NCBI GenBank assembly: GCA_016789725.1
Contig: JAEUQN010000003.1
Span: 1-59,461, forward strand
Direction: 5' to 3'
Source of the DNA: Blastocatellia bacterium
GTDB taxonomy: Bacteria > Acidobacteriota > Blastocatellia > RBC074
DNA length: 59,461 nucleotides
This document shows positions 36,935-45,014 of the stretch, piece after piece (within the stretch, counting starts at the first letter, position 1; each line of letters opens with the position of its first letter). A program made the position numbers and the translations under genes. The notes beneath the pieces were generated by a model. That model had not been told where the DNA came from. It did not search any database and was given only the letters and a program-made list of their open reading frames with translations.

Positions 36935-37815
36935 CCTCTTTTGCAGACAAAGTACAACGATTGCCACACCTCGGCGTCGGACTCTCCGGTGAATTCAATA
37001 TCGCCGCCAAGGGCATTGATGTTAGTTGGCTGAAAGCGGCGTATCCCGACCTCGTGCATTTTTACGAATATGGCGGCGATCTTGAACGTGGACTGGACGA
37101 AGGCGTGCGACGATGGGCTGCGGCAGGGCAACCGACAACGTATCACTTTCTTGACATCAACCTCGAAGAACTACTTGACCTGGACTCACACTGGATCGCG
37201 CGGACCAAAGTTTTAGCCCATGAAATCAACGCCGCGTGGTTGTGTGGTGATGCGGGCCGCTGGCATTTCGGGTTGCGCGAACGCGGACACGGAATGTTGA
37301 TGCCGCCGATTCTGTGCCAGGAATCCGCGTTCGAAACCGCTGTGAGCATTCAGCAGATCGAAACGGAAACAGGATTGTGCGTATTACCGGAAAATCCTCC
37401 CGCTGTGATTTATCTGGGCGATTTACATATTCTGGATTATTTCGCACTGGTGACGGACAAGGCCGATTGTGGCTTGCTATTGGATTGCGCACATTTGGCG
37501 ATCTTCCAACAAACACGCGGGCTAACGCCCTTGACGGCGCTTGATAACTTCCCGCTCGAACGCGTAGTCGAAATGCACGTGGCGGGCGGGACATTGACTG
37601 AGGTGGATGGTTACAGCTACATCGAAGACGATCATTCACCCGAACCGCTGGCCGCCACGTGGGAGATTTTGGAGTACGTGATTCCGCGCGCGAAAAATCT
37701 GAAAGCCATCGTCTTTGAATGCGAACACAACGCGCCGGAAGCGTGTCTGGACGTGTTTGCCAAACTCAACACGCTCTTCCCCGCCAATCGCCACGAAGGG
37801 GTCACCGCTTCATGA
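36931..37815 (+). CDS. DUF692 multinuclear non-heme iron oxidase (MNIO; MbnB/TglH/HvfB-like)
   Basis: 294 residues from ATG 36931, chosen for the ATGA overlap with the monooxygenase; the open frame extends upstream without sense. Typical DUF692 landmarks are LGVGLSGEF (14-22), His72, His98-Glu99, ENPP with Glu154, LLLDCAHL with Asp185 and His188, EMHVAGG with His216, DDHSPEP with Asp234 and His235, and FECEHN with Glu263. These match the metal-binding positions of a TIM-barrel iron enzyme. Known members modify cysteine or other residues in ribosomal peptides with oxygen and need a partner protein. Its stop overlaps the start of such a partner by 4 bases. The substrate peptide is not identified. 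Confidence 0.9.
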   Translation: MTSFADKVQRLPHLGVGLSGEFNIAAKGIDVSWLKAAYPDLVHFYEYGGDLERGLDEGVRRWAAAGQPTTYHFLDINLEELLDLDSHWIARTKVLAHEINAAWLCGDAGRWHFGLRERGHGMLMPPILCQESAFETAVSIQQIETETGLCVLPENPPAVIYLGDLHILDYFALVTDKADCGLLLDCAHLAIFQQTRGLTPLTALDNFPLERVVEMHVAGGTLTEVDGYSYIEDDHSPEPLAATWEILEYVIPRAKNLKAIVFECEHNAPEACLDVFAKLNTLFPANRHEGVTAS

Positions 37816-38681
37816 GTCATCACACCTTGCAAAAGCTGATGGTGCGAATGCTCTTTGACGAAGCGTTTGTTGCTGCCGTCCACACCGCCCCTGATCAAAT
37901 GCTTGCCAACCTCGATTTGACGCAAGCTGAGCGCGCGCAACTGCTCGCCGTAGATCAGCGCGCCTGGCGCTACGATGCACTACGCCGCAAACGTACGCTG
38001 CGTACCTTGGTCGAGGAATTCAAAATCTCGACAACCATCGCACTCGCCGAAACCCGGTCGCTCGCCTCGCTTGAGCAATTCTTTTCCAGTCCATTTTTTC
38101 ACAACGCGGTACAAGCACGCGGATCACTCGGCTTATCATTTGCCGAGTTTTTGCAGGATGGTTGCAAACAAGCAATCTGGAGCGCGCCACCATTGCCGGA
38201 CATCATTCGACTCGAAAGCGCCTTGGCAAATTGTCGGAGAAATCTTGCGCACGAAGGCGAATATCTGGTTGGCGAGCTGCCCGCGACAATCAGTGATCGT
38301 ACACGGGTCAGACTCGCACCCGGCTTTGGTGTGGGCGGTTATCAAGCCAACATCATTGCGACCATTCAGCAGGTTGAGCAATATTTGTTTGAAGTCAGCC
38401 TGATGCCCGCAATGGCGTTGTGCGATGATGCGCCGCGCTTGCCGAAATTGGTTGAAGTCGAACCGAAGCACAAAACCTGGCTGCTTTTCAGCCCTGGTGC
38501 GACGGGAATTTCATTGACTGAAATAGACAAAGCCACCTATCTGGTTTTATATGAAGCGCGCCGCACGGTAGAAATAAAAAACCTGCTCGCCCGCGCGCAG
38601 TCTTCCGGCGTCAATCCACGTCGCGCGCAGGAAGTGCTGTCGGAATGGTTGGAAGCGGGTGGATTGATGATTGTTTCTTGA
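37812..38681 (+). CDS. HvfC/RRE-like partner protein of the MNIO enzyme
   Basis: 289 residues from ATG 37812 (ATGA overlap with the MNIO stop). Three parts can be seen. Residues 10-60 (MLFDEAFVAAVHTAPDQML, then LDLTQAERAQLL) look like the LigA/Nif11-type helical domain often used as a leader in ribosomal peptides. Residues 85-140 (LEQFFSSPFF, FAEFLQDG, PPLPDIIRLESALA) follow the pattern of DUF2063/HvfC proteins. Residues 220-289 look like a winged-helix peptide-recognition (RRE/PqqD-like) domain: WLLFSPGATGISLTEID, then VEIKNLLARAQ and VLSEWLEAGGLMIVS. It probably presents the substrate to the MNIO enzyme. These domain calls are by pattern only. Confidence 0.7.
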   Translation: MSHHTLQKLMVRMLFDEAFVAAVHTAPDQMLANLDLTQAERAQLLAVDQRAWRYDALRRKRTLRTLVEEFKISTTIALAETRSLASLEQFFSSPFFHNAVQARGSLGLSFAEFLQDGCKQAIWSAPPLPDIIRLESALANCRRNLAHEGEYLVGELPATISDRTRVRLAPGFGVGGYQANIIATIQQVEQYLFEVSLMPAMALCDDAPRLPKLVEVEPKHKTWLLFSPGATGISLTEIDKATYLVLYEARRTVEIKNLLARAQSSGVNPRRAQEVLSEWLEAGGLMIVS

Positions 38682-38720
38682 AATCAATTTTCCAGTTTTT
38701 TGTCATGATTTATTGACCCC

Positions 38721-40082
38721 ATGCCCCTGTCTCTCCGCTGGATATTACTGCTCGCCTTTCTGCTTCGTAGCACGATTTTTGGTGCGGCGTATTTTTCCCT
38801 GCGGGATTCCACCACATTTTATGCCAAAGACACCTGGTCGTATTTGCAACCGACCATCGAGTGGTTGCAGGTTGGCACGTATACAACTCACGGCGAGCCA
38901 GAGTTATTTCGGACGCCCGGCTACGCGGTATTCCTGGGCTTTGGCCTTCAGTTTGGTCAGGTGGAACTCATCACCATTCTCTTACAAATTCTGCTCAGTT
39001 GCCTGACCACGTATCTGATTTATCGCCTTGCACTGGAAATGCTCAATGATGAGCGGCCCGCATTGTGGAGCGCGTTAGCTTACAGCCTGGAGTCACTCAG
39101 CATCATTGCCTGTAGCTGGTTGCTGAGCGAAACGTTGTACGTGGCCTTACTGGCAATCGCGTTATTTGCCTTGTTGCGCTTCCTCAACGGTCGCAGCTAC
39201 TTTCAGCTTATCCTGGCTACATTGTCGTTCACTGCGGCGGTCTATGTGCGTCCGATTGGGTATTTTTTGCCGCTCGTTCTCACGATTGCGATGCTGCTCT
39301 GGAGTGTTGCCAAACGTGATTGGCAACTCGTTAAGCCTGCCTTATTACTGTGCATGCTGTCATTCGTATTGCTGGGGGCGTGGCAAATCAGAAACTATCG
39401 GCAAACAGGCTACACGGGCTTTTCCGTCGCCATGACGTATAACTTATATTTTCATCAAATCGCCACCATTGAAGCCCACCAGCAACGGCGTCCGTTTTAT
39501 GAAGTGCTGGACGAAATCGGGTTTTACGACCACGAAAAATATCTGGCGAAGCATCCCGAACAGCGAAGTTGGACCCTGGCTGAACGCTATGAATTCATGC
39601 AGCGCGAGGGATTATCAGCCGTCTGGCGCGCGCCTCGCATCTTTACTCAAAGTTACTTGCGCGGTTTGGCAATCGCCTTGTTCGATCCTGGTGCTGTCGA
39701 ATATTCACGGTTGTTCCGCCGGTATCCGCGTTCGGGTCGTTTGCTGAATACAATGGTGGGCGAAGGGGTCACAGCAGTTGTTTACAACATTATCACCCAA
39801 CAGCCCTGGCTATTTGCCCTCTCTGCAATTCTCGGCCTGTGGTTGATTCTCCTCTACGCATTAGCCTTGTTAGGGTTGCATCGTCAGCCATTTAGTTTGC
39901 CGTTGTTCCTGCTCCTCACAACTGCGATTTATCATCTGGCTTTGTCAGGCGGAACCTGGGCTTCGGGGCGCTTTCGGATGCCGCTGATGATGGTCGTTTG
40001 CATTCTGGCAGGCACAGGTTTTTCAAAAGCAATCCCCAAACTGACCCAAAGAATTGCAAACAGATTGCACCACAATCGCTAA
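38721..40082 (+). CDS. GT-C fold glycosyltransferase (ArnT/PMT-like membrane protein)
   Basis: 453 residues with about ten membrane helices. After the first helix the periplasmic loop has the acidic residue in AKDTWSYLQPTIEWL and the FRTPGYAVFLGFG motif, typical of lipid-linked-sugar-dependent GT-C enzymes. The C-terminal loop WASGRFRMPLMM also fits. Such enzymes move sugars from polyprenyl carriers onto lipids, glycans or proteins at the outer face of the inner membrane. It precedes the Wza-like gene by 149 bases and may belong to the exopolysaccharide locus, though transcript continuity is uncertain. Confidence 0.85.
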   Translation: MPLSLRWILLLAFLLRSTIFGAAYFSLRDSTTFYAKDTWSYLQPTIEWLQVGTYTTHGEPELFRTPGYAVFLGFGLQFGQVELITILLQILLSCLTTYLIYRLALEMLNDERPALWSALAYSLESLSIIACSWLLSETLYVALLAIALFALLRFLNGRSYFQLILATLSFTAAVYVRPIGYFLPLVLTIAMLLWSVAKRDWQLVKPALLLCMLSFVLLGAWQIRNYRQTGYTGFSVAMTYNLYFHQIATIEAHQQRRPFYEVLDEIGFYDHEKYLAKHPEQRSWTLAERYEFMQREGLSAVWRAPRIFTQSYLRGLAIALFDPGAVEYSRLFRRYPRSGRLLNTMVGEGVTAVVYNIITQQPWLFALSAILGLWLILLYALALLGLHRQPFSLPLFLLLTTAIYHLALSGGTWASGRFRMPLMMVVCILAGTGFSKAIPKLTQRIANRLHHNR

Positions 40083-40186
40083 AGGTTCCTGCTCGATTTT
40101 TATCACGCCATTCAAGTATCTGCCTCACCTTTTTTCTGGAGGGTTTGTGACAGGTTTACCATCGTGATCTCATCAGAAAAACACCG

Positions 40187-40255
40187 CATTCCTGAATTCT
40201 AACCCGGCAAGCTAAGAAAGGGAGTTTCACCGTGGTTATTAGGAATTCAGGAATG
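40187..40255 (+). promoter_or_regulatory. inverted repeat around the start of the Wza-like gene
   Basis: CATTCCTGAATTC (40187-40199) and GAATTCAGGAATG (40243-40255) are exact inverse copies. The 43 bases between hold the GGGAG ribosome binding site and the GTG start at 40232. It could be a repressor operator pair or an mRNA hairpin that presents or hides the start site of the exopolysaccharide operon. Confidence 0.5.
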
Positions 40256-40930
40256 TCTTGGTCAATTGTACGCGAGAGGGTTCAGTGTTGGATTTGCATG
40301 ATGCTTCTTCTCACGGCTGCGATGGCACAGGCGTCACCGCGCACCACGCAAGCGACCGATTCCAATCAAAAATACCGCATCAAGATTGGCGATAAGCTGA
40401 GTATCAAATTCCTGCATCACCCGGAATTGAGCGAGAACTCGCTCGTCGTTCGCCCAGACGGTTTCATCAGCTTGCAAATCATCGGCGATGAGAAGCTGGA
40501 AGGGTTGACAGTTGAGGAAGCCAAAGCGCGCCTGGAAAAAGCGTATGCCGAGATTTTGTTGCGGCCCGAAATCACGGTCATGTTGCTTGAATTTATTCCG
40601 CAGCGATACTTCGTCAGCGGGCAAGTAAACAAACCGGGCAGTTTTGAATTGCGAGCAGGAAACACGTTGTTACAAGCGATTTCACTCGCTGGCGGATTCA
40701 CCTCACAAGCGCATCGCAGCACGGTGATTCACGCGCGCCCAACTGGCAATAAACAATTAAAGCTGACCGTGATTGATGTCACCAAACTGTTCAAGTCAAG
40801 CAAGCAGGGGGCGGAAATTGAATTACAAGATGGTGATTACATTTTCGTCCCGGACTCAAAGCTGAGCAAGATGGCGCGCATTGTGGAAGCCTTTCGATTT
40901 GCCGTCCCCGGCTACGGGTTACAGTTTTAA
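40232..40930 (+). CDS. Wza-like polysaccharide export protein (outer membrane)
   Basis: 232 residues from GTG 40232, which has GGGAG at good spacing; ATG 40253 is an alternative. The signal peptide runs to about residue 33 (MMLLLTAAMAQASP); no lipobox cysteine is at the cleavage site, so it may not be a lipoprotein. The Poly_export domain (YRIKIGDKLSIKFLHHPELS and on) and an SLBB-like domain (YFVSGQVNKPGSFELRAG) fill the rest, and the long Wza C-terminal amphipathic helix is short or absent. It forms the export channel with the Wzz/GumC-like protein encoded 41 bases downstream. Confidence 0.94.
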   Translation: MVIRNSGMSWSIVRERVQCWICMMLLLTAAMAQASPRTTQATDSNQKYRIKIGDKLSIKFLHHPELSENSLVVRPDGFISLQIIGDEKLEGLTVEEAKARLEKAYAEILLRPEITVMLLEFIPQRYFVSGQVNKPGSFELRAGNTLLQAISLAGGFTSQAHRSTVIHARPTGNKQLKLTVIDVTKLFKSSKQGAEIELQDGDYIFVPDSKLSKMARIVEAFRFAVPGYGLQF

Positions 40931-40971
40931 GGCTGACGCCTGAAGTTGATTTATCTTTCTGAGGAGTTGCC

Positions 40972-42504
40972 GTGAAAAGTTCAAGCATAGATATGATTCA
41001 TGACTGGTGGCTGGGGATCGTCGCCCATAAGTGGATCATGGTTGCGATTTTCTTAACCATCGTTGGGGTGGGGATGACGGTCACTTTGCTACAGGAACCA
41101 ACCTTTGAATCCACCAGCAAAATCATCGTTTCGCGGGATCGTATTGATCCTCGCATCACGGCGTCTGATCGCAGCGTCGAAATGGAACGCCCCGACATCA
41201 GCGACGAAGAATTCAATTCTGAGTTGGAAATTTTGCAAAGTCGTCAGGTGATTGAAGCAGTCGTCAAGGAACTGAAGATGGAAAGCGTCGCCAGCAGTAC
41301 CGGATGGCGCAAACAGGCATCCGACTGGTTCAAGAAAATACGCGGGACAACAGACCAAGCGCCGCCGCCGCAACAAGTGCAAATCGAACAAGCTATCCAA
41401 AAACTTCGCGCCAATCTGGAGGTCGTCCCCGCTAAAAAATCGCGCGTGATTAGCGTCACGTATCGGGCTTCAAGTCCCGAAAGCGCCGCCCGCGTGCTGG
41501 ACACACTCTTTCGGAAATATACCGACCATCAACTCAACCTCCGTCAACAGGCCGAAGCGGCGCACGTCTTCAATGCACAAACGAGTAATTTCAATCGCAA
41601 ATTGCTTGAATCAACCGATGCCATCAAACGGTTCGATCAGGCCAATAATGTTACCAATGTCCCAGCCCAAAAGGATTGGTTACTCAAGCAATATTACGAG
41701 GCGCGCAATCAAATGGAATCCGCTCGCGCGGGGATTCAGGAAGGCGAACAGCGCGTGCAAACGCTCCAGGGACAACTGGCCTCACAACCCGCATTGATCG
41801 AAAGCGAAAAGAAAACGGTCTACGTTCAGGCCCTCGACAAAATGAAAGAAGAGTTGATGACGTTGGAGCTGCAACAGTCACAATATCGGCAAAAATATAA
41901 ACCCGATTATCGCCTCGTGCGCGAAACAGAACAGCGCATCACGCAACTCCGCGATTTGATAAAACGCGAAGAAAACGCCCCGCCTTCGGAACGCACCACA
42001 TCACTTAACGAAGTGCATCGTCGCCTGACCAATGATTTGTTGGAAGCGCAAACCAATCTGAAAGGGCTGCGGGAACGCGAAAAAACCAGCGCCGCATTGG
42101 TCGCTCAATATCAGTCGCAATTGTCCAAATTAGATGTTCTCGGTTTCGAGAAACAGGAACTCGAACGCGTCCGAAATCTGAATGAAGAAGCGTATTTGCT
42201 CTATCAAAAAAAGGCTCGTGAAGCCGAAATCGTTTCGCTTCTGAATCGGGAAAAAGTTGTCAACATCAATCTGGTTGAGGCTGCCGCGATCAATCATCAA
42301 CCCGTGAATCCCAAGCCGCTTTTGAATCTGGTGGTGTTGACGTTCATCGGCGTGCTGGCAGCAATCGCCGCGGCCACCGCGCTGGAAAGTCTGAATCCAA
42401 AGGTCAGAAGCACTCAGGCGTTAGAGCAGGATTTCGGCATCAACGTTCTAGCTTCAATTCCTGACATCGAACAATTTCGTGTCGAAAATCGGCATGTCAA
42501 TTAA
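40972..42504 (+). CDS. Wzz/GumC-like chain-length determinant protein
   Basis: 510 residues from GTG 40972, preceded by GAGGAG. An N-terminal Wzz domain has the first membrane helix at about 21-41 and IIVSRDRIDPRI near 50-61. Long coiled coils fill about 190-430, and a second membrane helix lies at about 455-475 (LLNLVVLTFIGVLAAIAAA). This is the polysaccharide co-polymerase that sets chain length and bridges to the Wza-like channel. There is no fused kinase domain; the next gene occupies the kinase position. Confidence 0.95.
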   Translation: MKSSSIDMIHDWWLGIVAHKWIMVAIFLTIVGVGMTVTLLQEPTFESTSKIIVSRDRIDPRITASDRSVEMERPDISDEEFNSELEILQSRQVIEAVVKELKMESVASSTGWRKQASDWFKKIRGTTDQAPPPQQVQIEQAIQKLRANLEVVPAKKSRVISVTYRASSPESAARVLDTLFRKYTDHQLNLRQQAEAAHVFNAQTSNFNRKLLESTDAIKRFDQANNVTNVPAQKDWLLKQYYEARNQMESARAGIQEGEQRVQTLQGQLASQPALIESEKKTVYVQALDKMKEELMTLELQQSQYRQKYKPDYRLVRETEQRITQLRDLIKREENAPPSERTTSLNEVHRRLTNDLLEAQTNLKGLREREKTSAALVAQYQSQLSKLDVLGFEKQELERVRNLNEEAYLLYQKKAREAEIVSLLNREKVVNINLVEAAAINHQPVNPKPLLNLVVLTFIGVLAAIAAATALESLNPKVRSTQALEQDFGINVLASIPDIEQFRVENRHVN

Positions 42505-42528
42505 ATGTAATGGCAGCGGAGACGAAAC

Positions 42529-43569
42529 ATGAAAGCGAATTCATTCCCATTCACCTTGCCGGAGTATAGCGACGAAGACCTGGACGCGCTGTTGGCAAAT
42601 GTTCAGCCGGTCCTGCCAGTTCTGCGGGCGAGCGTCCCGGCGGCGGATGAGTTTTTCCTTTTTCTGGAATTGGATGACGAGGTTACGATTGAGTGGAATC
42701 AACCAATCGCACAGGAGTCCAAATCAACACGCACCTTGCTCAAGGCGGTCCCGGATCAAATGACAACACAGCATCTCTCATCGGAAACCCTTTTGCTCCC
42801 GGCGCAAAACTCGACGCCCAAATCGCCCAGGACTGTCCAGCCCACACAACAAAACGTGGTGCCATTCCCAACCAAACGCACAGCGACGGAGACCGACGAA
42901 AGGCACAGCGTTCCAGCCATCAGCCCAACCAAAATCCCTGCGACACCGATTGCCTCTCGCGTCGAACTGCCCTCGGCCTGGAGCAACGAATTGCGCGCGC
43001 TGAGCAGCACAATTCTCGTCGCAGCCAAAACGCAAAATCAGCGTTCTTTTCTGGTCTGCGATGTAACGCCTGGAGCAGGCGCAAATGTCATTTGTCGTGG
43101 CCTAAGCCAACTACTGGCAAGCGCCTGGAAGTTGGATGTTTTGTATTGCGGTCTGGGAAGCCAGGGAATAAGTGCGGAGGGAACAGCTCCATCTAAGTCA
43201 AACACGGCGATTGAACGCCAGGAGCCGCTGTATCTGCGCCTGACAGGGCAACCAAACTTGCAGGAAATGACGACCAGTCATGGCGATCTGGCGCTGGCAG
43301 ACTTACTGATTCGTTACGATCTGCAAACCCTCGTTTCACAACTTAAACAAGAATTTGACCTGCTATTTTTTGAAGCTCCGCCGCTCAGCTCTCATCACGA
43401 GGTTGACTTACTGGCCGCACAAGTTGACAGCGTCATCCTGGTGGTCCGCCCTGGAGTAACCTCAAAAGCTGAGGTGCAAAAAGTGCAGGCCCGTTTGGAA
43501 AGAGTGAAAGCGAATATTCTGGGCGTAGTGTTTCATCAACCAACTAAGAAATGGCCGCGCCTCTTTTAA
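42529..43569 (+). CDS. degenerate BY-kinase-like (CpsD/Wzc C-terminal-like) P-loop protein
   Basis: 346 residues. Residues 1-150 are a low-complexity, Pro/Thr/Ser-rich region without a recognised fold. Residues 150-346 align in layout with the CpsD/CapB tyrosine-kinase fold. The Walker A site reads TPGAGANVICRG (180-191) instead of xPGEGKSTxxxN, the Walker A' segment VLYCGLG (204-210) lacks its aspartates, and Walker B reads LLFFEAPP (278-285) instead of viiDtPP. The end VDSVILVVRPGVTSKAEV and VKANILGVVFH is well kept. No C-terminal tyrosine cluster exists. It is likely unable to bind ATP normally and may act as a scaffold for the Wzz-like protein encoded 24 bases upstream. Confidence 0.82.
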   Translation: MKANSFPFTLPEYSDEDLDALLANVQPVLPVLRASVPAADEFFLFLELDDEVTIEWNQPIAQESKSTRTLLKAVPDQMTTQHLSSETLLLPAQNSTPKSPRTVQPTQQNVVPFPTKRTATETDERHSVPAISPTKIPATPIASRVELPSAWSNELRALSSTILVAAKTQNQRSFLVCDVTPGAGANVICRGLSQLLASAWKLDVLYCGLGSQGISAEGTAPSKSNTAIERQEPLYLRLTGQPNLQEMTTSHGDLALADLLIRYDLQTLVSQLKQEFDLLFFEAPPLSSHHEVDLLAAQVDSVILVVRPGVTSKAEVQKVQARLERVKANILGVVFHQPTKKWPRLF

Positions 43570-43602
43570 TCTCTCAATAGAATTTACAGAGCTTAGACAG
43601 AT

Positions 43603-45009
43603 ATGACTTCATCGCTTAGAACCTCACTCACACTGACTCACCGATTGCTTGATATAGCAATTATCTGCGCAGCGTTTCTGTTCTCGGCTGAATCGCTGGG
43701 AGCGAATGCGCTACAGGATTTATTAAGCGGAATCCGAACCTATCAATTCAATGTGGGATTGGGCATCGCGCTGTTGCTGATTGGATGGCAAGTGTCGTTG
43801 TCCTCGCTCTGGTTTTATCGGTCGAAGCGGTTGAGCCAATGGCAGGAGGAATGTGGCGATGTCATCAAAGCGGCCAGCCTTTGCACGCTGGTGCTGGCCG
43901 CTGTCGTTCCGGTGGTCGAATGGTATTGGGTTTCGCGCAGTGTCTTGATCGGTTTTTGGATCAGCACGAGCACCTGGTTATTCACGCTGCGCTTGCTTAA
44001 GCGATTGGTCCTCCGTGAATTTCGCAAGCGTGGGCGTAACATTCGACGCGTCGTGATTGTGGGAACGGGACCGAGGGCGCAACAAATGGCAACCCTGCTC
44101 GAAAGCCATCCAGAATTAGGCTATCAACTGATTGGCTTCGTGGATGACGTACCCGCTAAAAACGTGTTGGGACCGTTGTCAAAGATGGCGCAGATTCTGA
44201 CCGACAACATCATTGACGAGATGATGATCGCGTTGCCGATTCGCACCTTTTACGAAGAGATGGCAACCATTGCGCGCATTGCCGAAGAACAAGGCGTTAC
44301 CGTGCGCGTGCATTCCGATTTATTCAACCTTCGATTGGCGCGAGTAGTCGCCGAACAATTGGATGAACTCCCAGTGGTTTCTTTATACACCGGCCCGCGC
44401 GGAAATTGGGAACAAGGGTTGAAAAGAATGATTGATATTATCGCTTCGGGGACCTTGTTAATCCTGCTCTCCCCTCTGCTCCTGCTCATTGCCGCCATCA
44501 TCAAGATTACGTCTCCTGGTCCGGCAATCTTCTCGCAGGCGCGATTAGGGTACAACAAGCGTCGCTTCAAAATGTTCAAGTTTCGGACGATGGTCGTAGA
44601 CGCCGAACAGCGTCAAGCCGAATTGGAACAAATGAACGAAGCGGGCGGACCAGTCTTCAAAATGAAACACGATCCGCGCATCACGCCAACCGGTCATTTT
44701 TTGCGCCGCACCAGCCTTGATGAATTACCGCAACTCATCAACGTGTTTCTGGGCGATCTGTCCTTGGTCGGCCCGCGCCCATTGCCCGAACGTGATTTTC
44801 AGCGATTCGATGCGTACTGGCTGAATCGTCGTTTCAGCGTCAAACCCGGCATCACCTGCATCTGGCAAATTTCCGGGCGCAGCAACACCAGCTTCGACCA
44901 TTGGATTCGACAGGACTTGGAATACATTGACGGCTGGTCATTATTGCTCGACATCAAAATTCTCTTTAAAACCATCCCGGCGGTTTTGCGCGGCACAGGA
45001 GCAATGTAA
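43603..45009 (+). CDS. undecaprenyl-phosphate sugar phosphotransferase (WbaP/GumD-like)
   Basis: 468 residues. Four N-terminal helices (about 12-130) and a CoA-binding-like Rossmann part (RRVVIVGTGPRAQQMA, about 149-164) precede the membrane-inserted helix (SGTLLILLSPLLLLIAAIIK) and the bacterial sugar transferase domain. That domain carries FKFRTMVVDAEQ and RRTSLDELPQLINVFLGDLS plus VGPRPLPE, the catalytic Asp-Glu region. The enzyme starts each repeat unit by moving a hexose-1-phosphate from a UDP-sugar to undecaprenyl phosphate. The sugar cannot be told from sequence. The stop is 5 bases before the O-antigen ligase start. Confidence 0.95.
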   Translation: MTSSLRTSLTLTHRLLDIAIICAAFLFSAESLGANALQDLLSGIRTYQFNVGLGIALLLIGWQVSLSSLWFYRSKRLSQWQEECGDVIKAASLCTLVLAAVVPVVEWYWVSRSVLIGFWISTSTWLFTLRLLKRLVLREFRKRGRNIRRVVIVGTGPRAQQMATLLESHPELGYQLIGFVDDVPAKNVLGPLSKMAQILTDNIIDEMMIALPIRTFYEEMATIARIAEEQGVTVRVHSDLFNLRLARVVAEQLDELPVVSLYTGPRGNWEQGLKRMIDIIASGTLLILLSPLLLLIAAIIKITSPGPAIFSQARLGYNKRRFKMFKFRTMVVDAEQRQAELEQMNEAGGPVFKMKHDPRITPTGHFLRRTSLDELPQLINVFLGDLSLVGPRPLPERDFQRFDAYWLNRRFSVKPGITCIWQISGRSNTSFDHWIRQDLEYIDGWSLLLDIKILFKTIPAVLRGTGAM

Positions 45010-45014
45010 GCGAC

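Noticed and set aside
42693..43196. A 167-residue plus-strand frame inside the BY-kinase-like gene
   Set aside because: Overlaps the real frame throughout and has low-complexity mirror composition only.
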